From Lojkania enalia (Eukaryota > Ascomycota > Dothideomycetes > Pleosporales), in NCBI GenBank assembly GCA_010094045.1, contig ML986681.1, positions 119,536 to 183,535 on the forward strand: a stretch of 64,000 nucleotides of DNA. The letters are read 5' to 3'. Under the pieces are notes generated by a model. That model was not told where the DNA came from. It saw only the letters and a program-made list of their open reading frames with translations, and searched no databases. Positions 19,912 to 31,277 of this stretch are shown here, piece by piece; within the stretch, counting starts at the first letter, position 1; each line of letters starts with the position of its first letter. The position numbers were made by a program, and so were the translations under genes.

Positions 19912-22900
19912 GGCTGCAGCTGCGCAGGGAACGATAGACCAGGAACGAGCCTGTCAATCAATCGAAGATAGCTCTGGAAAAGGCTGCTGAATGTGAATGT
20001 TAGTGGAAAAGGCCATCGAGGCTCGATGCCTCCGAACTGCCTCGAGGTGCAAGCTCCCCGCGTCATCATCAGTGGGGCTGAGCAGACCCAAAGGAACACG
20101 CATTGGAAGGAAGGGGAACTTCCCCCGGAGAAGGGAGCTAACGAACCCAAACACCATTATACACATGTGGCCGTCCCTATATCATCGTCCAGTCCCCCAC
20201 AACGCCGACAGTTGGGAGACTCGTCTGCGAACTCAAAGCCTCAGGCCTCATCAGGAAAACAAGTCACTCGGCGCTATATTTAGCTCGTTCGCCACGGTAC
20301 CCACGAGATGAAGCTCCGGAAGTTCAGCGCCAAGTGAAACCAAGCCGGCAGGATTGTCCAAGAGAACGCCACCCGTTTCGTTTGCCGGATGTCGAACGAC
20401 CTCACAGGATACTTAAGCTTCTCTGGCGTCGGGACGGATGGGCGCATCGTCGAGGACCTCGGAAGGGCCTAAGGAGCATCGGAAGAAACGAGACCCCCAG
20501 GGCTGGAGGTTCCGGGCCACGAGGTGGCTCATACTTGGCTTTGCCAACGGCCGGCGAACAGCTTGGCTTGCGAGATGCTCGAATGCGCCCAGAAAAACCT
20601 TCATCCAACATCACCTGATTGTCTTCCGTGTCGCGGTTTAAGCCCTGGTGGACACTCGGGGACGGGTTGCGCGATCGGAACACGGCGGAGCGACTTCATG
20701 CTGTAGCTTGTGGGCACCCGGCCGCTCCCCCAGAACATCCAAAGCGGTCCACTTTTGCGGTCTTTGTTTGGTATGGGGAAGATTCTGCGGGGGTTGGCCC
20801 AACGACCGAACGGAATCCCCGGATCCAAGCGTACCAGCACGGCATAGTCTCCTTCTCCATACTCCACGCTCCAGTTATACCACGAGGCGCCTCGTGACGA
20901 CTGATGCTTACCCGGGTTATCCAAGACGCCCTCAGCTAACAAAGGTGTCAAACTTTCCATCACGAAGTATCCCGGTACCGAGTAACTACTTGTTGTGTTT
21001 CATGTTAGGCATTGTCACGATGTATAACACATAGCAGTGTCGCTTGCGCAGCCAGAGAGCCCCCTCAATGCCCCTGAATGATCTCAACAAGCTGATTGGG
21101 ACTGCTGGAGTAATAAAGCTGCAACAGTCGAGAACTAATTCTCGGAGCTGGACCTGGCACATAGAATTCGCCACCTGCGGACGATGTAGAGGGTTTCGGA
21201 AACCTCACGATTGGGTGAAGAATACCAAGGACTAGGTTATGGGCCATGGCTAGGGCGACCCAACTGACTTCCGTGTAGGCAGTATCTGGTAGTTGGGTTT
21301 GCGATGCCTGTAGCAATGGCACGTGAAGCTCGATACACTTCGACCAGTTCCAACACCATAACTGGTACAGCACAAAGCAATTCGTTTGCGTGGAGGCATG
21401 TCTCTTGAATATGCCGGAAATCCGGCACGAGACAGCGCGTTCACGTAAGCTGGTTGCTGAGAGCCAAAAATTGAATATAACCTATCCAGGCATGCCGAAT
21501 CCCTCAGCGTCGGGGTTGATGCCCATCTTATCTGATACACCCATCTGCTGTTGTTTTTCAAAGACTAACCAGTCGGCGAAAAGTGTCTAAAAGGCGCATG
21601 TGGCCTCAAGGCCTGCAACCCATTCCCATGGATCGAGCAGCAACATACATTTCCGTTCTCACAGAAGAAAGCTGCGAGGTGCACTGACAGGGCCTGGTTT
21701 ATAGAAGGCATTTAGCTTTGGCAAGGCGGCTTTGCGTGCTCGCGACAGTGCCGTCTACGTGGAGACGCTACATCGCAAACATATTGATGGACTTAAATTT
21801 GATGGAAAGAGTCTCGAAGCTGTGAATAGGCTAAATCGCGGTAGAGAACCCTGAAGGCCCGATGGTCATAACGGCGTGCAGACGTGGATTACACATGTAG
21901 ACCCATGCAGAAGCGAGCAGGATCTATCCCCTAGGGAGACCAAGCATCAAGAATACGGAGGAGAGAAAAGCCTTCGCCGGTCGGTCTCTCGAAGAAGGGA
22001 GAAGGGGGACGGGAGATGGTGCTGGCCGGAGGTGAATGAATGAGCAGCTTCGTCCACGGCCGGCGGCGAGAAGGAGTGGGTTGATTTGAAAGCCCTTTTT
22101 TTTTTTCACGATCGGCTACGCAGCCACGAAACGGCGACGGGCTAAGGCAAGGGCAAGGGCTCGGACAATGATGGCTGGTACCGTGGAGCGTGGAGCGTGG
22201 AGCGTTGGAGCGTTGGAGCGTGGACAGTGGACCGCTCCCGCTGGGCCGAGCAGCGACAGCGTATAGCAGCAGTCCGTGGTGAGTACGACTATAGTCACGC
22301 TTCCACCAGTCTCAGGTGAGACGGACAGAAAATGCCCGGTATGCGCGTGATGGCGCCGGCCAAAAGGTCAGGGAGGCTGGCGGAACGACTATCACACCTG
22401 CGTACTGTAGTAGTCTGCTGTGATGCCGGACCCTCACGACTTCGCGGCTGGAGCCTGGCGCATGGAAAATTCTGAAAATGGGTTCTTGAGTGTGAGTGAC
22501 ATCGGCGGGGTTCGGCGTGCACTGCACTATGTGGCCTACTTTGCAATAATAATAATGCTTTGGCAAAGGCGCGATGGCTGACGCCGAGCCCGCCTAGAAG
22601 CTTAGATATCTTGCCCTCGCCCCGACTACTCCCTCACGGCCTCGTGCGTCATCCGTCTGCGTCAAGGAGCGTGCAGCCGACCTTCTCAACAGTCTCTCCA
22701 GCGCCGCCAAGCGCCAGGGCGCGAGTGGCCGGCGTCGCTGAGTCGCTAGCATGGGCGGAGCAGCAACAAGAGTGACGATGGAATCCGGGCAGCCAGATAC
22801 AGGACAACTACAGCGCGGTGCAGTATATGGCAGTACAGTGCAATTGCAAGTACATGGATTGATGTTTTCTCGCGAGTACCTGTAGTAAGTAGTTCGAGCG

Positions 22901-23744
22901 TCCCGGACCTATCTCGACCAGGGCCTGCTGTATATTTCTGCTGCAGCCCGGCGGACGCTAATCTCTGAGGCTTCAGCAGCGCTCTACTACTGGTACATAC
23001 CGGAGATCACTGGCGGCTGCCATGCGGAGTCATAGTAATAAAAACAATAAAGGTAATAAAAGTAACGCCGGCGCGTCTCAGCGAGCCAGTGGCCCTCGCA
23101 AAATGGGCCATGATCTTGGGTGATTGCTACTAAGACAGTGCATTTGCCGACACCATAGCCATCATCGGCGACCTTAGCTGACGGTCAGCACCGCACGCAC
23201 TCCACCAGCACCAGATCCAACTCCAGGACCAGCCAAGCCCAAGCCCAAGCCATCGAACGACGATCGGTTGGCGCACCTCGCTTTGTGTCCCCGTGTCCAG
23301 CGCTCGTCCGGGGGCCTCGGCACCTTTTCTCTCGCGCCGATCCCTCGCGCCAGCCTCTGGTTTGGGATCCATGTGTGTGCGTGTGTGAATTGACGCCAGC
23401 CCGCGGCCGCGACCTTTACCCGGCATGGGGCGGAAGCATGGGGAAATCAATGAGACCACTCGACTCTCGGGCTTGTTTTGGCCTAATTAACGTCCCTTGG
23501 TGTCCTGCTAACCCGTAAATGTCCCCACAGGTCCTGGCACACGTCGTGCCCTGAGAGTGCCCCCGGACCGGCGAGCCTGGGAAATATATCAATAACCCTT
23601 CCCCAGATTTTGGGCTCATTCCTGTAGTTCTTCTCCCCAGCTTCTCCAAATCTTTGTGCGTTGGATTTTGCAGCCTTCCCCAACAAAGCTCAATCCCATT
23701 GCTTGCTATTCTGGCATTATATCTAACCGGCGGTACACAACAAC
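19912..23744. other. 3.8-kb region without a supported gene
   Basis: Several open stretches of 60-130 codons exist on both strands, but none shows family motifs, introns that extend it, or a consistent codon pattern. A short minisatellite lies at 22183-22223 and a T tract near 22098-22106. The last few hundred bases must contain the promoter and 5' leader of the acetate transporter gene. Confidence 0.45.
22183..22223 (+). repeat. Minisatellite, GTGGAGC / GTTGGAGC units
   Basis: About six tandem units of 7-8 bp (GTGGAGC three times, GTTGGAGC twice, then GTGGA) lie in the gene-free region. Confidence 0.8.
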
Positions 23745-24960
23745 ATGGCCACCGCCCAGGAGCAGAACACGGCAACCACCGTATGTTGTCTCTACTAACG
23801 CGGCTTGGTCGCGTCCCGATAAGGGATCTGATGCTGATCTCATTCCCAGGCTACGGACAATGGAGTTGGTGAGACTTATCTCCATAATAAAGAAAATGGA
23901 ACCAGTGCCGTTGACCACGCCCATGGTGGTGTAGCGAAAGAGAGGAAGCCTTACGACTATGGTAAGCGTCCATACAGCCAATGGCTTGGAAGAAACAGTC
24001 GCTCATTTTTATAGGCGGCAACCCACTCGCCCACTTCCGTACTAACGAGGAGGGCGCCCGCCTTCCTGCCTTTGGCGGCGAATTCCAACCCGGTCTATAC
24101 GCGTGAGGAGCCCTATGTATTATGATACGCCTTTTGGGTTAACCTTTCCACCAGGCCTCCTGCGCGCAAATTCGCCAATCCCGCCCCCCTGGGTCTGTCT
24201 GCTTTCGCCTTGACCACCTTTGTCTTGTCTTTGATCAACATGGGCACGCGTGACATTGGCGAGCCCAACCTTGTGGTTGCCATCGCCTATGGGTACGGCG
24301 GTCTCGTCCAGCTTCTTGCTGGCATGTGGTAGGTTGACATGGCACAAACAACGTTCCTTGTATATCATCAACTTACTAATACCGGTAGGGAAATGGCTGT
24401 CGGTAACACGTTCGGTGCCACTGCGCTGTCTTCTTATGGTGGCTTCTGGATCTCGTTCGCCATTATTCTCACCCCCGGTGGTTTTAACATTATCAGTACT
24501 CTCGAGTCAGAGAGCCCGGCTCCCTTCCTCAACTCGTTCGGTCTCTACTTGATGGGCTGGTTCATCTTCACATTCCTCCTGCTCATTTGTACCTTGCGAT
24601 CGACAGTGGCCTTCTTCCTCCTCTTCTTCACCCTCGATATTGCCTTCTTGCTCCTCGGCATCGGCTACCTCGAATACGACGCCAACGGACCACAGGAGGG
24701 CTGCATCAAGGCTGGTGGTGTCTTTGGCATCCTTGCGGCCTTCCTCGCTTGGTACAACGCCCTGGCTGGTATTGCGGACAACACCAACAGGTCAGTCCGA
24801 CTCCTACGACTACTGCGTAGTTTGGCATTAAATGTAGACTCTGACTTCTTACAGCTTCTTTGTCATTCCCGTGGCGCATTTCCCATGGTCCGAGAAGGGT
24901 CGCGAGCGGCGCAACAAGGTCGACAACAGCGCCGCACGCGACGCCGCGCACACCGCATAA
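23745..24960 (+). CDS. GPR1/FUN34/YaaH (AceTr) acetate transporter
   Basis: Six exons (23745-23780, 23850-23961, 24015-24102, 24155-24328, 24389-24790, 24855-24960) give 305 residues. The plasma-membrane family imports acetate and related small carboxylates (yeast Ady2/Ato1, Aspergillus AcpA). After a hydrophilic N-terminus the family signature KFANPAPLGLSAFALTTF opens the first membrane helix. Six hydrophobic segments follow, with MAVGNTFGATALSSYGGFW and FGILAAFLAWYNALAGI as typical blocks. The short polar tail is SEKGRERRNK and beyond. Exon junctions all restore the conserved reading (for example GMW/EMAVGN). The high exon number in the first third is usual for this family. Which of the several fungal paralogues this is cannot be said. 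Confidence 0.92.
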
Positions 24961-26094
24961 GGTGGCCACTTGCGCGCGAATGAGGGGCTGTCTGTTTTGC
25001 TCGCATTGTTTCTTTTACTGTATCTGTTCGATTTGGAAATGGACCGTTCCTAGAGTAGAGCGATGGGCGGGGAACGGGATGGTAGTATACTATCATCACA
25101 AATAATCACAGACGGCATGGGCCTGTTGGTGGCAATGACGTCTCAATGTTTTTTTCAATAATAGTAGTACAATGTAATCACTCCCATCTCCCTTGAGTCC
25201 TCAGCGGTCATTCCCTTCCTCCGGCGAACACACACCACCCCCCCCCCAAAAAAAAAAAGTAATGGACGGTTTGCTTGGTTCCAATTGATGCGTCGGTTGC
25301 GTCACGCGGTCCGCTCGCACATCGGACACTATGCAGGGCATCGTGTGGCGACTCGGAGCTACCCCGCAATGATAATGGCAGCATTGTGTACCAATACAGT
25401 ACAGTACATGACTGTCGCACAAGTAGTAGCCCTTGTACCACCAGAGCGAATAAGCTTGACGTGCGCCATGCAACCCGTGCAGTGACGCCGTGGCTGGCAC
25501 GCGTGGGTCAAGCTTCGGGACGACCGCGTGGGCTGGCGGTCACAGCTTGGTATGAAGTCACCCAAGAAGAAGCGTGCAGGACGGCAAAGATGGCGAGACG
25601 CCTTTCTCACCGCTATGGTGTATGTCGCTTGCGCTGTACGCAGTAATGATGGACCTCCATGGCTCTACTTTTGGGGGCTGCCACGCTGTGCTGAGGGATT
25701 GGCATGAGGGGGGTGGAGTGATGTTTCGCTCCCAACCATAAGCCTGGATCGAAGGGCCGGTGGCTAGGTTTCAAGCGAGGCGGGATGGAGATGGGGGAGT
25801 TGAGAGCTTGCTATTGTGTCGGACTATCGGATTGTAACCGTGACAGGAGATTGTGCTTTGATTTTGGTGGGCTACTGTACTCCCGGAAATGCACCTGTAT
25901 GTAGGAATGTACAGTACATGCCGCATCCCACATCCCACGCTACCTGCAACGCCGCCACATACCCTACCACACAATCACCCGTTGCCCTGGCCGCTCCTCC
26001 AACCTGCAGTGCAGAAGTAGAGGCTTTGTCCCCTGGCTCTAGAATACGCCGCGACCGATGGCATTGGTAGAACTGCCCATGTCTTTGCGCTGTT
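24961..26094. other. Convergent intergenic region with a C/A tract
   Basis: No gene supported. At 25238-25258 a C10 run is followed directly by A11. Several open stretches on both strands look like chance in GC-rich DNA. Confidence 0.45.
25238..25258 (+). repeat. C10A11 homopolymer junction
   Basis: Ten C followed by eleven A. Such tracts are prone to slippage and to sequencing error. Confidence 0.8.
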
Positions 26095-26657
26095 TTACTG
26101 CTCAGCCGCCTCCTGCTTTTGCCGCTCCTCTTCCTCCGGCGTCCTCGTCTTGAGCTGCAAAGCGTGAATGCCGCCTTCCTGGGCCATTTCGTCTTTAAGC
26201 AGAGCGTAGACCATGCGGTGTCTAGCGGGCTGCATCTTGGACCGGAAGGCTTCCGATGTTACGAAGACTCTGTTCAGGTCAGACTATTCCCATTACCAAA
26301 CAGACATCCTCGACACGATACCGGAAATGTGTCTATCGAAGCGTCAGAATGAGCCCTTTCTTTCCCGAATCAAATGTACAGCGATAGCGATGAAGGAGCG
26401 AGTAGAACTAGGTACCTCTCTGCTCGTCACGCCTCTCATGGCTGTATGGTGTGCGTGACGGTGTGAATCATTAAAAATCTCCAGCTTTGTGGGATTCAGC
26501 GCTTCCGTGATCTACACCACGATTAGAATGTATTGCCCACTGCATCCGCTTGGTGGAGACATTCCTTTGCACGCAGAGCATCTTCCATGGGAGTCGCGGA
26601 TTGCGCCATGTCTGACACGAGCCGCTTCCCAGTAACGGCCACACTCCGCTTGAACAT
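26095..26657 (-). CDS. BolA-like protein (mitochondrial Bol1/Bol3 type) with an 11-nt microexon
   Basis: Minus-strand exons 26657-26565, 26511-26416, 26332-26322 (11 nt) and 26269-26095 give 124 residues. BolA proteins work with monothiol glutaredoxins in delivering Fe-S clusters. Visible family features: MEDALRAKITEALNP, LEIFNDSHRHAHHTAM, SRETHFRVFVTSEAF, then ARHRMVYALLKDEMAQEGG and the invariant IHALQLKTRTPEE. The first 25 residues are basic (MFKRSVAVTGKRLVSD), suggesting mitochondrial import. The microexon supplies exactly T-H-F-R of the conserved stretch, so it is well supported. The donor of intron 1 is GA (AAG/GAATGT) if homology is followed; a GC donor six bases upstream is the only alternative that keeps phase 0 and a normal length. 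The acceptor TGTAG/ATC is normal. Confidence 0.85.
26322..26332 (-). other. 11-nt microexon of the BolA gene
   Basis: Flanked by a CGATAG acceptor (branch TTCTGACG) and a GTATCG donor. The flanking introns are 83 and 52 nt. It encodes T-H-F and two bases of the conserved Arg. Confidence 0.8.
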
Positions 26658-27067
26658 GAAAGAAAGCGGTGCTCGGCTCGCCAGCCCTAAACCGTCGGTC
26701 CGGGCGATGGAATGGCTTGCTGGTGATAAAGCAGTTCGTCGCAGTAGTCTTAATCAAGGCGCCGGCAAAGCAGCCCTAGATGCGTACTAGGGATACACGT
26801 GCAACTCGGACCGAGCGCCAAGCCCAAAGATCAGAATTGTTGCCGTCCGCATCCTCATTCTCATCCATCAATTGAGCCCCCGAATCTCCATGGCTCCCTG
26901 CAAATCACGCTCACTCATAACCATGAGTTCTGTCTCCGGCCATTCTACATAAAAAAGGAGTCGAGAAAGAGCCGCTGAGGGAGGAATGGCACCAGCAGTG
27001 GATCGGGTGCCGTATCATTGAGCGATCCGGCCCCAGACGACCCAACCTTGGAACTGCCGCACTCCGA
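26658..27067. promoter_or_regulatory. Divergent promoter region, BolA and acyl-CoA synthetase
   Basis: About 410 bp between divergent starts. No element identified. Confidence 0.4.
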
Positions 27068-29097
27068 ATGGCTCGCAGCAGCCCGGCCTCATCTACCCCG
27101 GCAGCGGCCATGCTGTCGTCCTTCTACACACGCACATTCGCATGTCATCGTGCCCGCTGTCTTCCCTGTTCCTTTTCCTCTCCCTCCTCTCCCTCCTCTC
27201 CCTCCTCCCCCTTCGGCCGCCATCGATTCTCCCCGCTTGCCTTCCCTCGCCACTCCCTTTGCAGAATGGCGTCGACGCTGCCCCGCCTCCCCATTTTTGA
27301 GGCTATCAAAAAGCACGACGCACATTCCGCTGCTGTTGTGCACTCGCTTTCCGGGAGGAGTTTTTCCTACGGAGAGTTAGTGAATGATGTTGCGGCCGCC
27401 AAGGACAAGCTGCAGCGGAATACGGGGGGCAAGAGTGCGGTTGGGGAGCGCATTGCGTTTTTGGTCGAGAACGGGTATGATTATGTAGGTGCGCATCAAT
27501 TTACTGCCCTTCTCTCCGATATCTGAGCCTGGCAATTGACCGAGCCGTAGTCACGTTGCTTTCGATACTCGCCGCGCATGCCATTGCCGTGCCGTTGTCG
27601 CCCGCGTTTCCGGCCCATGAGCTGAGGTATATACTTGATCAGAGTGGATCGCTTATGCTTCTTTCTTCGGAGAAGTTCCAGGACAAGGCAGACGAAGTGC
27701 TGAAGGAGGGGATGGAGACGAGTCCGATCAATTATAAGCAAGAGAAGATTATGCTAGGGAACACGGACGACCATGTCACGTTAGTGGATTCTGCCAGCGA
27801 ACAGGGAGGCATGATGCTGTATACATCCGGAACCACAAATCGACCGAAAGGAGTGCTATTGCCACAATCCGTGCTCACTGCACAGTCCAAGTCGCTTTTG
27901 GAAGCCTGGGACTATAGCAGCAAGGACATGCTGCTGCACGTCTTACCTCTCCACCACATCCACGGCACCGTAAACGCGCTACTCACTCCCCTATTCGCCG
28001 GCAGCACGATAGAATTCCAATTTCCCTTCAACGCAACTGCCGTCTGGGAACGATTAGCAGCTCCCTTTTTACCAAGCGCAGATGCATTAAAGAAACCTAT
28101 AACATTCCTAACCGTCGTACCAACAATCTATACCCGCCTCCTCTCATCCCATCCAAATCTAACCCCCGAGCTCCAAGTAGCCACGAAAATCGCCCTACAC
28201 CCCTCCAACATGCGCCTCAATATCTCTGGATCCGCCGCACTGCCCACCCCCGTTAAATCCGCATGGACGACGCTGAGCGGCGGCAACGTCCTGCTAGAAC
28301 GGTATGGCATGACCGAGGTCGGCATGGCCCTATCCTGCGGTCTCTCCTTCACCGACCGTGTCGACGGGTCTGTGGGCTGGCCCCTTCCGTCGGTGCAAGC
28401 GCGCCTCGTGGACACGGAGACGGGCCAAGTAATAAAAGAAGGCGAGGAATATGACAAGGATAAGGACCGCGAACGTCATGGCGAAATCCAGCTTCGCGGC
28501 CCCACGATATTCAAGGAGTACTGGAATAATGCCGAAGCGACGGCAAAAGAGTTTGTGGACGATGAAGACGGGAGGGGCAGGTGGTTTAAGACCGGGGATG
28601 TAGCTGTCCGTCGTTTTATCGAGGGTGTGGGGAAGAGTGGTCAGAGTTGGACACACGGACCCATGTATTTTATCCAAGGAAGGAAGTCGGCGGATATCAT
28701 CAAGACGGGCGGCGAAAAGGTATCTGCGCTAGAAATCGAAAGGGAGATGCTTTCTCTACCATATGTCTCGGAGGTCGCGGTCGTGGGGCTACCCTCGGAG
28801 GCCTGGGGCCAGAAAGTCGCAGCCGTGGTAGTTCTTTCTGAGCAAGGGAAAACGGCGGGGAAGGGCGGGAAGGCATGGGGGGCCCTGGACATGAGGAAGA
28901 GCTTGAAGGAAGTACTGGCGAATTATAAGATTCCGCAGGAGATGAGGGTAGTGCAGAGTATTCCGAGAAATGCGATGGGCAAGATCAATAAGAGGGTATT
29001 GGTTAAGGAGATTTGGGGAGAGTTGGTGGAGACTGGTGGGGGAAAAGGGGGAGGAGATGAAAAGAATGGGGTTATGGTACCAGAGGGGAGTGTATAA
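27068..29097 (+). CDS. Acyl-CoA synthetase of the malonyl-CoA synthetase (ACSF3) type
   Basis: Exons 27068-27488 and 27551-29097 encode 655 residues; the intron has donor GTGCGC and acceptor CGTAG and restores YDYVVTLLS. The adenylate-forming motifs are in order: MMLYTSGTTNRPKGVLLPQS (A3), PLHHIHGTVNALLTPLFAG (typical of ACSF3-like enzymes), ERYGMTEVGMAL (A5), RWFKTGDVAV (A7), GRKSADIIKTGGEKVSALEI (A8) and SIPRNAMGKINKR with the catalytic Lys. The N-terminus is long, basic and Ser-rich and fits a mitochondrial presequence, matching mitochondrial ACSF3, which makes malonyl-CoA from malonate. ATGs at 27068, 27110 and just before MASTLPRL are possible starts. Substrate is inferred from resemblance. 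A TCTCCCTCC repeat at 27179-27212 encodes SSP units. Confidence 0.87.
27179..27212 (+). repeat. TCTCCCTCC tandem repeat in the presequence
   Basis: About three 9-bp units encode Ser-Ser-Pro repeats in the leader of the acyl-CoA synthetase. Confidence 0.7.
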
Positions 29098-30962
29098 TAG
29101 GTAGGCGATGTTGTATAGAAAGAGTTAGAGGCATTGTAAAGTATAGGCTACGCGCTTTTGATATCTGGGGAAGAGCTTAGATGGGGGATTACTTGCATAG
29201 AGGTCTAGAAAGGCATGAAATATTGAGGGTGTTCGTCTCTGCTTAATGTTATGAAATATTTTTTTTTTTGCTTACTCTTATGCATATTGTGGACTTGTAG
29301 TGCTCACTTAAGGAGGAAGTGAAGCATGAATGTTTCGTAACAAGTTAATAGCATGGTTGGCTTCTTAGCAGGGTACAGGACGCCTTTTCTAGGAAACTGT
29401 AATTGGTAGGAGACGTTCCCCATTCCCTTGTGTCCCCTTACCGTTATTTAACGACTATGTTTTATAGCACGAAGCATCGAACAATGTACTCCTAGGAAAG
29501 TGTGAAGATGCAGAGACGAGGTACAACAGGGAGAGAGGCGTATACACAAGGCCAAGATCAATGAACAGCCAAGTCCCCTCTTCCAACCCAATTTACTGTT
29601 CACATAAGAGACGGTGTCCTAACGAGGTGATAGCAGGCACAACAGAGCCCGACATGCCTCTGGCCAAGGAGGCTGAGGCCGGCCGGTATGGAATAGAATG
29701 ACCGACGGACTCGCGCAACGTCTTGCAATTGTCGATTGGAACGTTTTCAATTGTGCTGGACCCACAATGTCTTGCCTATGGCGTGGTTTGCGTCAAGCAG
29801 GCTGTAGCCATACAGCGCGATTTGAACACCATACCGTAAGCATGCGCGCACACACGGCAAGGGTGCCGAAATGCAGCCACACTATACCTAGCAGACAAGG
29901 CGTCGAAGCGTTCGTATAGGAATGTGGCTGCGGAAGTCCCGCTAGCTGGGACAATACTACACATTAGATTGCCATGGGCATTCATTGCACAAACGTTAAA
30001 GCCTGGAAAAAAAAAAAAAAAAGGGGAGGCATAAGCAATACTTGCGAGCCTTGCGGCCTTACAGCAGCATCTGAGAGGGCGTCTAAATCGTCACTGAGGA
30101 TGTCAGGCTGCGGCTAGCAAAAGTAGCGAATGTTGCGTACCTGCAGTCGTCTCTCTGGCCCAACCGTACATGTCGTGCCTGCATCGGTGGGCTACTTCGT
30201 GACCGGGGTTCTTATCGTGGGGCGGATTTGATTCGGCGGATGGGTGGACCAATCGGGATTGGTGCTATGCGACATTTCATCTTCCACTTTCCTCCAACTG
30301 AATGCCTTCTTCCTGTCCTCTTCCTAGGCACCTCCCATCCTATGTCATCCTTCCAATCCCTAGCCCTATTCTTCCTCCTTTCAACGTCACATCATCACAA
30401 ATGTTACAGGAGAGGGTGAGAAGGACTTGATAGAGTGTATTGTGCCTGGTACCGGATGCAAGTATATTACGATAGGAAAAAGGAAAACCGAAAACGTAAG
30501 GGGAAGCCCTCCTTATAGGAACCTCAACCCAGATCGCACACCACCAGCTCGTAAGAAAGGGTCTACAAAATGAAAGAAGAAAAAAATAAAAATAAAAATA
30601 AAAATAAAAAGTGGAAGCGTAGGGGAACAGAAAGCTATTAAGTAGAGAGCATTCCAGCAAAGAGCTACCATCCAAACTCGAAGCAACTGACGCGATGATA
30701 GAACGGGACAGAAGGCCCTGCAACCAACACAGAAGAGAAGAAGACGTCCAAGACGACCTACATTCTTCTTACCCGCGGCACCGCAGCCATGATGCGTCTA
30801 GACAATCGACCGGAACAAACCATAGAATATCCATACCCCAAGACCAGAATGCCGAACGCCGATGTATGCCATCTAGCAGCTACCTAGAGAGGTGGCCACC
30901 CTCCACATCCATCACTCGTGAGTCATGAATATGGAGACTATCAAGGGTGGAAATTTCAATTT
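29098..30962. other. 1.9-kb intergenic region, no gene seen
   Basis: Contains an A16 tract at 30007-30022 and an AAAAT microsatellite at 30579-30610. No open frame has support. Confidence 0.5.
30579..30610 (+). repeat. (AAAAT)n microsatellite
   Basis: About five AAAAT units. Confidence 0.8.
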
Positions 30963-31277
30963 TCATTTGTAGTACCCAGAATCCGAGGCGCTGGAGCTGG
31001 AGCCCGTGCCTGTGTTTGGCCCACCACCGTTGTGGATGACGACGCTGCCTGGTTTGCTGCCGTAGCGGTAGTTGCGCGAGGATTGGGCTGTATTGGCGTA
31101 GATGCTTGAGGAGGCGCGTGATGACGTGGCTGTCCCGTTGTTAGAATTGCAATTAATGAAACGGTAGACTGTAGGCAGCATACACGAAGTTGTTGATCGC
31201 GGCGACGAGGAATGAGGGCCGTAGCTAGCGCCCTTATCCTGGCTGTAGGACGAGCCGTGGGAAGATCGGGAAGACAT
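30963..31277 (-). CDS. Small Ser/Gly/Tyr-rich protein, unknown
   Basis: One exon of 104 residues starting with MSSRSSHGSSYSQDKGASYG and ending SSSSASDSGYYK. It is rich in Ser, Gly, Asn and Tyr throughout and has only one moderately ordered patch, LPTVYRFINCNSNNG, near the middle. There is no signal peptide, membrane segment or known domain. The biased composition suggests an intrinsically disordered protein. The ATG at 31277 is the first reasonable start. It may be a genuine small fungal protein or a chance frame; the consistent composition to the very end and the isolated position make a gene somewhat more likely. Confidence 0.45.
   Translation of the reverse strand: MSSRSSHGSSYSQDKGASYGPHSSSPRSTTSCMLPTVYRFINCNSNNGTATSSRASSSIYANTAQSSRNYRYGSKPGSVVIHNGGGPNTGTGSSSSASDSGYYK

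Noticed and set aside
20601..20963. 119-residue minus-strand frame with plausible composition (many Trp, Gly)
   Set aside because: An ATG exists and the composition is not absurd, but there is no family resemblance, no extending exon, and overlapping frames on the other strand are as long.
30340..30723. 127-codon minus-strand frame with Phe/Tyr run
   Set aside because: The Phe/Tyr stretch is the translation of the AAAAT microsatellite, so the frame is an artefact of the repeat.
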